Below, piece after piece: positions 30,110-42,631 of a stretch of DNA of 64,000 nucleotides. The DNA is from Parapristionchus giblindavisi. Taxonomy: Eukaryota > Nematoda > Chromadorea > Rhabditida > Diplogasteridae. Location: contig CALSFV010000234.1 in assembly GCA_943737045.1 (NCBI GenBank), positions 186,001-250,000 of the forward strand. The letters are read 5' to 3'. The number at the start of each line of letters is the position of its first letter. Position 1 is the stretch's first letter. The translations under genes and the position numbers were made by a program. The notes beneath the pieces are model-generated. The model did not search any database, had not been told where the DNA came from, and was given only the letters and a program-made list of their open reading frames with translations.

Positions 30110-31615
30110 AACTAATGTATTCGTGAGAGTCTGTGTTCCCTACACACAAAGAAATAAGTGTTATCCGCGGAGTATAAGACCTGTGAAGTGTTATATTTAA
30201 CAGTTTTTAGTTGTTAAAATAACTCAAAAAGTGTTAAATAAAACACTTCTCCAGTCGTATGCTCCGTGGATAACACTTATTCTCTGTGTGAACTACAGCA
30301 AGAATTAAAATTAACCTCAAAGTGGAAGCATACATACTTTTGGTTGTCAAGATACACTGTAGACGGCTTGGATGCACCACTTGTTGGTCGTTTAGTGGTA
30401 GAGTGCGCGCCAGCACGACAGTAATCCTGTAATGGCTTTCTCCAGAGCGGGTAAATGATTTTTTTTTCTAATTCAAAAAAATGCGAAAACGTTTTTTTTT
30501 TCAAAAGAATTTTGTTTAGAGCATAAGAAGTTCAACAATGTTGAATCTTCAATAATATAGTACCTTTTGTTTCAAATTGATTATCTTCTACTTGAAGTTA
30601 TTTAAAAGACTCGTCGCAAGTAGAATAGGTACTTTCACATGGGTGATATAGGCACCTGCAATTATTGATTGAAAAATATGCCAAAGAAGCGACAAATTAT
30701 GGCGAGCAAAGGAAAAAAACATAATTTAATTCAATATATTTCAATGTATCATACATCAAAAAGGTACAACAACATTTGAAAGAACGAGTTGAACAATTCC
30801 CACTGACGGGCCGGATAATCCACGACAGAGTACTGGTGAGTCTGACTGGTGGAGACAATAAGCGCGACAAGTGAGAAATGTGTGAACAATGAATAAGAAG
30901 ATAAACACTAAATATTTATCTGGCAGATAGTAAAGCGAATACAAGATATGAATGAAACTGTTTTCCTTCTCCCCAAGGAGGGCGGAGTCTCCGCATGTAG
31001 TAACAGGGAGGGGGGAAGGAACGGAGGCGGGGGAAGAATCTGCCCTGGACATCTCTAAGAGATGTCCATGAAAAAATAGAATTATCAATGTTTTACAATG
31101 AAATTGTACACGAATAATGAGAGCTAGAAACGAGAGGGGGAATCATATTCCAAGCGGGGTTAGGGCTAACAAGAAACAATTGATATTGGATGTCACTGTT
31201 CCTTCTACAATACAGATTAAAGGGTTTTCCTGATTTGAAGCGCTGCGCTCTGGCCACCCTCTCTCGTATACAAAGAAAGTGAGAGAGAGTTACCCGAGGG
31301 GTGTACATTTAAAGAAGCCATATGCGAAATGTAGAGACCACCTTGGCTTTAAAAAAGTTTTAAAAAAACATGCAAGAAGAAGATGGAAATGTGAAGAAAT
31401 ACTGAAATCACTACGAAGATATTCTATCATTATCTCCTCTTCCAATCTCCAATAGTTTCTGACTCGATGTAAAGCTCTCCTGGCATACTCTATGCTGATT
31501 GTACATTATCTCTCAATCTCTCATAATCTCTCACAACCTTCCCTCACTGAAAATTTTTTTTTAAAGGTAACCTTTTTGAACCCATGAGCTGTCAATCGCT
31601 CTTATGTGCTAGAAA
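30110..31615 (-). repeat. Macro-repeat block R, copy 3 (inverted)
   Basis: Reverse complement of 20540-21990 with the same marker order. The tRNA-like box reads TCGTTTAGTGGTAGAGTGCGCGCC (30386-30413, +). Confidence 0.8.
30143..30290. mobile_element. MITE, full-length relative of 26397-26499
   Basis: ACACACAAAGAAATAAGTG...TTCTCTGTGTG; arms GTTATCCGCGGAG / CTCCGTGGATAAC; internal AGTGTTAAATAAAACACT. Confidence 0.85.
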
Positions 31616-32340
31616 AATTGATTATTTATTGACGTTTCGATGTTATATACACATTATCATCAGAATACTTTTGCCATTCATATAGAATTTACCCGTGTCT
31701 CTTGTCGTTATCATTCTTTCGCTTTAAGAACCAGTAGATTTTTCAAGAAGTTACCCCCTCACATTATTTCTAGTTCTTCCCATAGACAATTCAGATCTCT
31801 ATTGTTACATTCGAATGTATTAAGTGATCTCATTTCTGTGTAAAGTTTTGTATATTTGCTCTTCCTTTAGCACCTATCCATTCCACCTTGTTGCTTATCT
31901 CCATTCTGATCTTTGGTCTTGGTCATCTCAACTATCTACAATAACCGAATCCTCACGGTTCCATGCAGCCTCATCCACTGTTCATTCCATGCAGCCTCAT
32001 CCACTGTTCATTCCATGCAGCCTCATCCACTGTTCATTCCATGCAGCTTCGTCCACTGCTCCTTGCTCACGCTCCATGTGCAACCAAGATAATCTACGAG
32101 TGGGACCACTGATCAAGTATGGAGATCCTTTTCACCCCTCCCCCCCCATTCCCCAACCCCGCCCCGAGTCACCTTTCATTTATTTCTTTCTTCTAGATAG
32201 CGAAGTCAATATCATCACCTATTTATTTTTGTTCATATAATTTTCATGTGTCGTTGCATGCGTGTGCATGTAGATAAAATATAATATATATAGAATGAAT
32301 TACCCCAAACTTGGGTAATTAAACAAAATTGTAAGTATTC
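31616..32340. other. Spacer with a 26-bp tandem repeat
   Basis: 31958-32060 holds about four units of TTCCATGCAGCCTCATCCAC plus TGTTCA. A short ORF runs over it but shows no domain. Confidence 0.55.
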
Positions 32341-32530
32341 CAATTGTAAGAAGCTGAAGCTCAAGAAGCACACCACCACCACTTCGCTTCATTTCACCGA
32401 CAAGACGCAAGCGTACGACAGACCGAAGGAAGAGCTGTTGGATGTGGAGATCGCCGGACATTTCCGTGCTGCAACTCACGATCGTAAGGATATTGAACTC
32501 TTTGTGATTGATTTCTGGTGGCCGTGAATT
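32340..32530 (+). pseudogene. Terminal-exon fragment of the 26.9 kb gene family
   Basis: KKHTTTTSLHFTDKTQAYDR then PKEELLDVEIAG, open past the usual stop. Followed by the conserved 3' flank (GGTGGCCGTGAATTCCCG). Confidence 0.55.
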
Positions 32531-32759
32531 CCCGAAAACTTCATTCCGTTATGTATTCACCCACTTTCAATCGAAATTTCTCGCTTTATATTCACGATCT
32601 GATGTGTCTTTAACCCATTTTCCTATCAATGTAGATGTCATAATATATGGTTCATATCAATATTTTATTGTATTGTCTACCATAGCCTATATAATAGCGA
32701 GGATCGATGATAAATCATGCTGCACCCATGAACCACTGGGGCACTATACATACGAATAT

Positions 32760-33845
32760 TGACCGTATAAAATACACTTGTTTGTCTGGTACGAGAGTAG
32801 GCAGGCATAGCCATAATTCCTTTTCTATGTCTAGAGAGTGAGCCCAAGTGAGATAGTACGTTGACCAGAGAGAGCGAGGAAGGAAGGGAGGAAAAATTGG
32901 TAGGTGTTTCGGTGGTACAGCTCACAAACATAATAGATATGAAATAGCTTTATTGAGGTTCAAGACATGTATAAGTGAAAAGATGATCGATGAATCTCTA
33001 GGTTGAATCGAGAGGGGATCAATGGGCGGAGTTAGAGAGATATACAATCGAAACATAAAAATAGATAGATATATTGTATCTTGGACGATACACTCCCCCT
33101 TGAGGACAAAAAAATTTAATTCTGTGACTCCCTTTTTAAATGTTAAAATAAGATGGGGGGGGGGTAATTGGGTTGGAATCTGTATTCTGGAGTAAATGAG
33201 GGGTTTTTTTTGGATTCTGTTTTTGGAATAACTAATAAGAGGGTTGTTTGGATTCGGCTTTTTTTTAATTTGTTTGAGTTTAAAAAATCACAGAATTACT
33301 CGGATTGGGGGATACTATACGGAGTGATACTATATTGAATAATAGATGATATATTGGATAATGGAGGATAACAGATGGGGCATTAGATAGACTTCTCTAA
33401 CCAATAGGGAACAAGGGGACATACGGAAACATTTACGATCCTGCTTCGCAACGTCCCACTTGTTGATAGTCGTTCGTTGAGCAGGTTGATGACGAAGATG
33501 TGGGTTGCCATTTGGTTTGTCGTTGGTAGCGAGCAAATAAATCGAACGATCGAGTGTACCTGTGGAATATCTCTTATTAGACGAGTAACTTGCACGGTCG
33601 CGTAATTCAGTGATATAATTGAAAAGATGAAGAAATTCCATAATTGTTTCCTATACTCTTCTAATTGTTTAAATTGCTCTACTGTGGATTCTTGTGTGGA
33701 ATTAGTTACTGGAATTTGAGTCTTTTTAGTTGTGGGGTTTGGAGAATTTATACAAGCGTTTGGGTAAATGAAATCTATGGGTCCTTGCCATCTAAGGACG
33801 TTAAAGGTCTGCTATTGAGCATTCCCTCTATTTCAATGACTAATG
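32760..33845 (-). mobile_element. BEL/Pao fragment, inverted copy
   Basis: LTR at 32760-33092 (333 bp), then purine tract and integrase C-terminus (TELRDRASYSSNKR, FIYPNA-type reading on the minus strand). It is the mirror of 33845-35288. Confidence 0.8.
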
Positions 33846-35288
33846 TTACCTTTAACGTCCTTAGATGGCAAGGACCCATAGATTTCCCATAAGCACTATT
33901 CCTAGCTGTACTCAAGCGTTTTGTTGCTCGTAGAGGAAGACCAGCCACAATAACTTCGGATAATCGATCCCAGTTCAAATTAGGCGAACATATTCTTTCC
34001 TCATTTTGGGAAGCTATTCCAAAGGAAGAAAAAATCCAAATTTTTCTGGGAGCAAATACACTATCTCGCATTAGCTGGCATTTCAACATCCCTTTATCAC
34101 CTTGGAAAGGTGGAGTATTTGAAAGACTAGTCAAGTGTATTAAGTTATCTCTATACAAAGTAGTGGGAAGAAGAAAAATCCTCAGCCTAACGCAATTCCA
34201 AACATTAGTCATTGAAATAGAGGGAATGCTCAATAGCAGACCTTTAACGTCCTTAGATGGCAAGGACCCATAGATTTCATTTACCCAAACGCTTGTATAA
34301 ATTCTCCAAACCCCACAACTAAAAAGACTCAAATTCCAGTAACTAATTCCACACAAGAATCCACAGTAGAGCAATTTAAACAATTAGAAGAGTATAGGAA
34401 ACAATTATGGAATTTCTTCATCTTGAATTATATCACTGAATTGCGAGACCGTGCAAGTTACTCGTCTAATAAGAGATATTCCACAGGTACACTCGATCGT
34501 TCGATTTATTTGCTCGCTACCAACGACAAACCAGATGGTAACCCACATCTTCGTCATCTACCTGCTCAACGAACGACTATCAACAAGTGGGACGTTGCGA
34601 AGCAGGATCGTAAATGTTTCCGTATGTCCCCTTGTTCCCTATTGGTTATAGAAGTCTATCTAAAGCCCCATCTGTTATCCTCCATTATCCAATATATCAT
34701 CTATTATTCAATATAGTATCACTCCGAATAGTATCCCCCAATCCGAGTAATTCTGTGATTTTTTTACTCAAACAAATTCAAAAAAAGCCGAATCCAAACA
34801 ACATTCTTATTAGTTATTCCAAAAACAGAATCCAAAAAAACCCCTCATTTACTCCAGAATACAGATTCCAACCCAATTAACCCCCCCCCCCCCATCTTAT
34901 TTTAACATTTAAAAAGGGAGTCACAGAATTAAATTTTTTTGTCCTCAAGGGGGAGTGTATCGTCCAAGATACAATATATCTATCTATTTTTATGTTTCGA
35001 TTGTATATCTCTCTAACTCTGCCCATTGATCCCCTCTCGATTCAACCTAGAGATTCATCGATCATCCTTTCACTTATACATGTCTTGATCCTCAATAAAG
35101 GTATTTCATATCTATTCTGTTTGTGAGCTGTACCACCGAAAGACCTACCACTTTTTCCTCCCTTCCTTCCTCGCTCTCTCTGATCTGCGTACTATCTCAC
35201 TGGGGCTCACTCTCTAGACATAGAAAAGGCATTGTGGCTATGCCTGCCTACTCTCGTACCAGACAAACAAGTGTATTTTATACGGTCA
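33845..35288 (+). mobile_element. BEL/Pao fragment with integrase core and 3' LTR
   Basis: From about 33893 the plus strand reads FLAVLKRFVARRGRPATI, SDNRSQFKLGEH, WHFNIPLSPWKGGVFERLVK and EIEGMLNSRPLTSLDGKDP, a BEL/Pao integrase core (the Asp of SDN and the Glu of FER visible), with stops. Then the C-terminus and LTR 34956-35288. A 37-bp block near 33848 repeats 34238 and is inverted at 33778, marking the rearranged centre. Confidence 0.85.
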
Positions 35289-35574
35289 ATATTCGTATGT
35301 ATAGTGCACTAGTCTTTCATGGGTGCAGCATGATTTATCATCGATCCTCGCTATTATATAGGCTATGGTAGACAATACAATAAAATATTGATATGAACCA
35401 TATATTATGAAATCTACATATACCTCAGATCGTGAATATAAAGCAAATTTTATGAAATTTGCTTTATATTCACGATCTGAGGTATATGTAGATTTTTTTT
35501 TTGAGAAATTTCGATTGAAAGTGGATGAATACATAACGGAATGAAGTTTTCGGGAATTCACGGCCACCAGACAT

Positions 35575-35735
35575 CAATCACAAAGAGATCAATATCCTGA
35601 CGACCGCGAGTCCGGCGATCGTCACATCCAACAGCTCTTCCTTCGGTCTGTCGTACGCTTGCGTCTTGTCTGTGGAATGAAGCGAAGTGGTGGTGGTGCG
35701 CTTCTTCAGCTTCTTACAATTGGAATACTTACAAT
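35575..35735 (-). pseudogene. Terminal-exon fragment of the 26.9 kb gene family
   Basis: Minus strand: KLKKRTTTTSLHSTDKTQ, AYDRPKEELLDVTIAGLAVV. No upstream exons. Confidence 0.55.
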
Positions 35736-35829
35736 TTGGTTTAATTACCCAAGTTTGAGGTAATTCATTCTGATGATAATGTGTATATAACATCGAAACG
35801 TCAATAAATAATCAATTTTTCTAGCACAT

Positions 35830-37490
35830 AAGAGCGATTGACAGCTCATGGGTTCAAAAAGGTTACCTTTAAAAATTTTTTTCAGTGAGGGAAGGTTGTG
35901 AGAGATTATGAGAGATTGAGAGATAATGTACAATCAGCATAGAGTATGCCAGGAGAGCTTTACATCGAGTCAGAAACTATTGGAGATTGGAAGAGGAGAT
36001 AATGATACAATATCTTCGTAGTGCTTTCAGTATTTTTTTCACATTTCCATCTTCTACTTGCATGTTTTTTAAAAACTTTTTTAAAACCCAAAGTGGTCTC
36101 TACATTTAGCATATGACATCTTTAAAGGTATGCCCCTCTGGCAACTCTCTCTCTCACTTTCTTTGCCTACGTGAGAGCGTGGCCAGAGCGTAGCGTTTCA
36201 AATCAGGAAAACCCTTTAATCTCCATTGTAGAAGGAACAGTGACAGCCAATATCAGTTGTTTATTGTTAGCCCTAACCCCGCTTGGAATATGAATCCCCC
36301 TCTCGTTTCTAGATCTCATTATTCGTGTACAATTTCATTGTAAAACATTGATATTTCTATTTTTTTCATGGACATCTCTTAGAGATGTCCAGGACAGATT
36401 CTTCCCCCGCCTCTCTTCCTTCCCCCCTCCCTGTTACTACATGCGGAGACTCCGCCGCCCACCTTGGGGAGAAGGAAGACAGTTTCATTCATATCTTGTA
36501 TTCGCTTTACTATCTGCCAGATAAATATTTAGTGTTTATCTTCTTATTCATTGTTCACACATTTCTCACTTGTCGCGCTTATTGCCTCCACCAGTCAGAC
36601 TCACCAGTACTCTGTCGTGGATTATCCGGCCCGTCAGTGGAAATTGTTCAACTCGTTCTTTCAAATGTTGTTGTACCTTTTTGATGTATGATACATTGAA
36701 ATATATTGAATTAAATGATGTTTTTTTCCTTTGCTCGCCATAATTTGTCACTTTTTTGGCATATTTTACAATCAATAATTGCAGGTGCCTATATCACCTT
36801 TCTGCAAGTACCTATTCCACTTGCGATGAGTTTTTCAAACAACTTCAAGAAGAAGATAATTAATTCGAAACAAAAGGTACTATATTTTTTCAGATTTGGA
36901 AAAAAAACATTGCAGAACTTCTTATGCTTTGAACAAAGGTTTTAAAAAAGTTTTAGGCAATTTTTTGTAGAAGAAAAAAAAACTAATTTTTCCGCTCTAG
37001 AGAAAGCCAACTCGAGCTCAAGGCTGTGATGGCGTGCACTCTACCACTGAACGACGAACAAGTGGTGCATCGAATACGATCGCCGTACGTTTTGTGTATA
37101 GATGGACATACAATACTTTAGGCGACGTGTCTTATGCCTTTATGGCGTCTCGTAAAAAACAATGTTCTTTTACGAGGATACAACAACGTATATAAGCGGG
37201 AGAGTATATAAGCCCACAAGGTTGTCACTGTGTCATGTTTTGAATAAAGAGGATGGTTACTCCTATTGGTTGTTCTACTGCATCGATCCATGGACGGTAG
37301 TCCGAACAACAACCAAAAGTAAGTATTCTTCAATTTTGAGGCTAATCTTCGCTCTTGCTACAGTATAGAATACAGTGTTCTGTTTACTTTGAAAGAATGA
37401 CCGTTCAAAATGGAAACTCTCTCGAACATATTAGTTTCTCGCTTGTGTGACTTTCAAATCAATAAAGCTTCAAGTCACACCCCGAATTAT
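35830..37490 (+). repeat. Macro-repeat block R, copy 4
   Basis: Same markers as copy 1. At 36091-36110 it carries the uninterrupted GTGGTCTCTACATTT that is split in copy 5. Compared with 21770 it has an extra segment (about 37078-37290), flanked by TGCATCGA on both sides, with TATATAAG and AATAAAG motifs. The same segment is in copy 5 (46230-46445). Confidence 0.8.
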
Positions 37491-38758
37491 TAGGTGACGA
37501 CATAAGTAACGCTCGTTTTTTAGTCCCAACTTCATTCGCATAGTTCTTGCTCTGTTGTTATTGCCAGCATCCATGCTGTTTATACTAGATATGCTGTCCA
37601 TCGAATATCCTGCGGTTGTTTTCGATTCAGTTCCCGCGCGTCCTCCAGGCGAGAAACCCGCACGATTTCGCCCCCGATGGAATTCACATTCGCAACGTTA
37701 TTTTATTCCTCTTCCTCTCGGGCTTGAAACGCCGTGACTTACAACCTCGCCTAGCAGAGGTGTACCCCTCACATGTGCCTCACGTAACACCGATGAGAAA
37801 GTGGGTCGTCAAATTTGAGAAACAGGACTTTTTCATCGAAGATGAAGACCAACCCGGTTGCCCTGTGGAAGTGGGCCTCGATCGATTGCTCTAAGAGGTA
37901 GATGCTGACCCGTATCCCGATACCGGTGATATTGCAATGGCACTTGGGGTCAACCAGAGCACTGTGGTACATGGCATTCACACTCTCGGAAATAAGTGAA
38001 AATAGGGAAGATTTCTACCCCACGTCCTAGCCGACTACGACAAGGATCGCCGAATGGACATGGCAAAGAATCTTCTCACTCTACGTCGCCGGCTTGGTTG
38101 GTTGGTCAACGTTATAACCGGTGATGAAAAGTGGGTGCTCTACGATTGCAAAGAGCCAAGGAGACTGTGGTTCGGTTAGCGCGAATAGCCGGCAGATGTC
38201 CCCAAACCCGATTTTCACAACAAAAAGTGATGCTATGCATCTGGTGGCTGGTACGTGAAGTCGAGTACTGGAAACTCTTCCCCGAGGGTACGACTACCAC
38301 GACACATGTCTACACTCTCCAGCTGCGGAAGCTAAGACTCCACCTCGAACAATCACGCGGGAAGGACACTCAGATTTAATTTCAACATGACAATGCTCGA
38401 CATCATACCAAAAGATCGACCCAGGTTGAACTAACGGGATATGGCTGAATTGTATTCCACCACCCTCCGTACTCACCCGACCTTGCCGACTATGGTTGCC
38501 ATCTCTTCCCGGCGCTTCATCACTTCCTCAAAGCGCAAAGCTTCAAATACCGAACCACTATACATACCGTACTCGTCACCTATTTCCGGAATTAGCCCCA
38601 GTCCTTTTATCACGAATGGACAAATAAACTGCCGGGTGGAAGGCAGAAGGCCATCCGTCCGAACGGAGAATATTTTCCGAATCCCTCTTGATTTGTTAAT
38701 ATTTTATGCTAATTTTTTTGGAGAGTGAAAAACGAGCGTTATTTATGTCGTCGCCTAA
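37490..38758 (+). pseudogene. mariner-family transposon with decayed transposase
   Basis: Termini TTAGGTGACGACATAAG and CTTATGTCG-type mirror (AACGAGCGTTATTTATGTC...GCCTAA), flanked by TA. Transposase remnants in order: WVVKFEKQDFFIEDED, GDIAMALGVNQSTV, DKDRRMDMAKNLL, VITGDEKWVLYD, HDNARHH, YSPDLADYGCHLF. The acidic catalytic signatures are recognisable, but several stops and frameshifts (for example after DRLL at 37893) make it inactive. It interrupts sequence that runs on uninterrupted at 21990 and 46645. Confidence 0.9.
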
Positions 38759-38899
38759 TATTTTCCTCTTTTAACGCACTAATTGGGGGGGGGGTCTTGT
38801 GGCTTGGCTTTTCCCCCAAAGGGACTGGTAAAAAATTTATTTTAGTCTGAAACATTTTCGACCAAAAACTTTTCTTTCATTTGAAAAAGCTCCAAGTAT

Positions 38900-40240
38900 A
38901 ATTTTTATCGAAACCGCATTCATTCAAAATGAACAGACATAATGCGAACAAACGTACAGTCTCTTCCGTGGGACGACCTCGTCAGATGACCATGCAGCTC
39001 TCTGAGATGGGAGCTGCATGGTCATCTGACGAGTTCACCGAAGAGCCTGGAGCACATGATACGGTATGTATGTGGTTGCACGGGAAATGATATGGACCAA
39101 AACGAGTTGATTAGAGAGATAGACTAATAAGGTAGATAATTTAGCAGTAGTTATCCGTTGAAGATCTCGATACTCGAGAAATAGAGACTTATTGTTGAAA
39201 TTTCTGTAATATTAATTATGCAATTTTTATCGAAAACGTATTCATTCAAAATGAACAATCATAATGCGAACAAACGTTCAGTCTCTTCCGTGGGACGACC
39301 TCTCCGAGATGGGAGCTGCATGGTCATCTGAGGAGTTCACCGAAGAGCCTGGAGCTCATGATACGGTATGTATGTGGTTGCACGGGAAATGATATGGACC
39401 AAAACGAGTTGATTAGAGAGATAGACTAATAAGGTAGATAATTTAGCAATAGTTATCCGTTGAAGATCTCGATACTCGAGAAATAGAGACTTATTGTTGA
39501 AATTTCTGTAATATTAATTATGCAATTTTTATCGAAAACGTATTCATTCAAAATGAACAATCATAATGCGAACAAACGTTCAGTCTCTTCCGTGGGACGA
39601 CCTCTCCGAGATGGGAGCTGCATGGTCATCTGAGGAGTTCACCGAAGAGCCTGGAGCTCATGATACGGTATGTATGTGGTTGCACGGGAAATGATATGGA
39701 CCAAAACGAGTTGATTAGAGAGATAGACTAATAAGGTAGATAATTTAGCAGTAGTTATCCGTTGAAGATCTCGATACTCGAGAAATAGAGACTTATTGTT
39801 GAAATTTCTGTAATATTAATTATGCAATTTTTATCGAAAACGTATTCATTCAAAATGAACAATCATAATGCGAACAAACGTTCAGTCTCTTCCGTGGGAC
39901 GACCTCTCCGAGATGGGAGCTGCATGGTCATCTGAGGAGTTCACCGAAGAGCCTGGAGCTCATGATACGGTATGTATGTGGTTGCACGGGAAATGATATG
40001 GACCAAAACGAGTTGATTAGAGAGATAGACTAATAAGGTAGATAATTTAGCAATAGTTATCCGTTGAAGATCTCGATACTCGAGAAATAGAGACTTATTG
40101 TTGAAATTTCTGTAATATTAATTATGCAATTTTTATCGAAAACGTATTCATTCAAAATGAACAATCATAATGCGAACAAACGTTCAGTCTCTTCCGTGGG
40201 ACGACCTCTCCGAGATGGGAGCTGCCTGGTCATCTGAAGA
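38900..40240. repeat. 302-bp tandem satellite
   Basis: Anchor CAGTCTCTTCCGTGGGACGA occurs at 38957, 39279, 39581, 39883 and 40185: three 302-bp periods and a first unit of 322 bp. The 20 extra bases in unit 1 create a hairpin (CGTCAGATGACCATGCAGCT / AGCTGCATGGTCATCTGACG). Units are almost identical. Single diverged units sit at 22100, 23340, 24260, 46830 and 47150. Confidence 0.95.
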
Positions 40241-40515
40241 ATAATTGAAGAATTGATGTGTCGACACTCCGAGTGAGGATTCCCTCCCTTTCCTCTCTCC
40301 TTCTCTCTTTATTTATTTCCCCTCCTTCTCGATTGTTTTTGTTATAGTGGTTGATAAAGATTGACAAATATATTTATAAGATTGTTAATTTGCATTACTT
40401 CTAAAGAGTTTTGCATAATCATATATTAACTGTGAACTGAAATCGTTTATAAATTAAATGATTTTATTGATTGTTTTTTAGAGCTGCTGAAAAATATTCC
40501 CTTTTCAAGGAAATA

Positions 40516-40760
40516 TTAGGTTGATACATAAGTTTCTTTACAAAGTTAAATACGAACATATTTATCTGCCAAAAAAACGTACAAGCGTCGACTCAACTTA
40601 GAAGTAGGCCCCTTCTACAGTGATAGTCTTGAGCTATTTATCGGGCAACTTGTAGATCCCATCATGCCAGAAAGAGCCGAGAAAGGACTTGAAGAAGTTG
40701 GTCAACTCTGCGTGCGAGATGGCATTCACTGATTTTCTCTGTCGCACTGTCCGCCGCGCG
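40516..40760 (-). pseudogene. Second mariner remnant (3' end only)
   Basis: TA followed by TTAGGTTGATACATAAGT, a mariner-type terminus. On the minus strand the adjacent sequence reads ELTNFFKSFLGSFWHDGI, YKLPDK, stop, LKTITVEGAYF: a transposase C-terminus. Confidence 0.8.
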
Positions 40761-42260
40761 ATCAAACCTGTCTGAAATGCGCCGCGGTGACTAATGAACT
40801 ATCGTCTCATTGTTATGAGATTGTGAAAACACACCAAACAGTACACCACAGCGTTGTTGTTGGGATGGAGCTCCGCTCCAGCTTAAAGAATATAATAGCT
40901 ATTGTGCGTATAAAATGTACTTGCATAAGAAAATGACACTATGCTCTAAAGAACGGAAGTCGCTCAAAGGCTAGATCTCGCCCCGCCTCTTGATTGTCTC
41001 TCCGCTGCCTCTCCGTAACCCGGCTGACCTTCGACGCTCGATATTTGATATAAAAGAGATCGGCATAGTTTCTGAACCATGCAAAACAAGAAATAGTCTC
41101 TTCTACAAATAAAACAAGTGATTTTTATACGCTCAATACACTCCAGCTCACTATTTTGAATCAAATTTATTACTGCAGGGGTACGGTAGAAATATTCTAG
41201 AAAAATTTATCTCGTCGATTTTCCCAAGAAGGGACCGCGCACTGATTTTATTATCGCAAACTTGAAAAAAGTCAGTTTGCGTTTACGTGGTGCGGTATGT
41301 GAGTTTCTATCATTATGTTGTTCATTTTATACCCGATTTGGACTACTGAGGTTTTCGACCACTCCGGATCCGATGGAAGTGGTCCCGAGTCGATCTGGAA
41401 CCGCCTTTTAGGAGAAAACCCGGCTTTCGTGTGCTTTTCAGCAAAAACGCTCATAACTCGCTTCAAAGTCATTTTCAAGGGTTCTTTCTTGTACGGACCT
41501 TTTTTATTCGAAAATGTACGCTGCATGAAATGAGCACTATTTCGTCGTCGTATCACTAGATGATGACGAAATAGGCCGTGAAAGAAAACAGGATAGTACG
41601 TTTTTCGCTATTTTCACCCGTTCAACGTAATTTTAGCGTCCCGGCTCCTGAAAGTAAATTGTACAACTCTTTTTGCTTTTGGACTCAACTCATTTCATGC
41701 AATATTCGCCGAGATGTGAGGTCGCGAAAAATCTTTAACTTTAAAAAAAAACCCAATTTTCGCACCTTTTATTTTTCTCCAATCCACGCTCATCTTGTAG
41801 CTGGTTTAGAAAAAAAACTATGTCTCTACACCTCTGCACTATCTCTTTAAAATGCGAAAAATCGCCGAAAATGGACCATTTTGCCAGTTGTCGCATGTTA
41901 ATATATCTTTACTTTTCGAGCTCCGAATGACTCAAAACAACTTGGATCATCATTAGTTGCACCAAACAACTACTTTTTAACGCTTTCCAGCCGTCTTTAA
42001 AAATCAGCAAAAGTTCTTGCTCGGGCATGGGTTCGAACGACTTTTTTGAAAGTACTACCTCTTTACCTCGACGCCACGTTTGATTTCCTTAATCAATCCT
42101 AGTGAGGTTATACACCAATCGATCGGGAAAGAGCAGCGCGACAACTTTTCTAGCCTTACAAAACGCGTAATACGAAGTTGAAGATTGATTATCCCCAAAA
42201 AACTACCAAAATCGTGTTTTCGCACACTTTCGGCGATTTTTCACAGTACAAATGGGTCGT
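40761..42260. other. Unassigned insertion in macro-repeat block S
   Basis: Block S is continuous elsewhere but interrupted here from 40516 to about 42262. 41040-41137 looks LTR-like (GATATAAAAG, AATAAA, TTTTATACGCTCA). 41270-42250 shows only short ORFs on both strands; nothing recognised. Confidence 0.4.
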
Positions 42261-42631
42261 GTGCGATTTGGAAAGCTAAAGAGGAAGGGTATTATGTTGT
42301 CTTGTAATCGATTGGGTTAAAGGAAAAAGGTAAAGATACAACCCGTTATTCAAGGCACACGAAGTCCTGCGGGTGATCACTGCTAGGCGAATGATCTTTG
42401 ATCGATCGATTCGATTTGATTGATTTGATCGATTCGATCGATTTTGATCGATTGGGAGTAATAGTATTTCACTACGTCGGACCGTAGGGAATGAACTCGA
42501 GAGATCAACTACCAGGGGGAATGAATAGTCGCATGCGAAGAGAGCTATTCATTAAATTAAATAGAAGAGGACAGTCATGAGTCATTTTCGCTACCCCATT
42601 GTGCACGAACACATGCATAAAAGCAGATATA

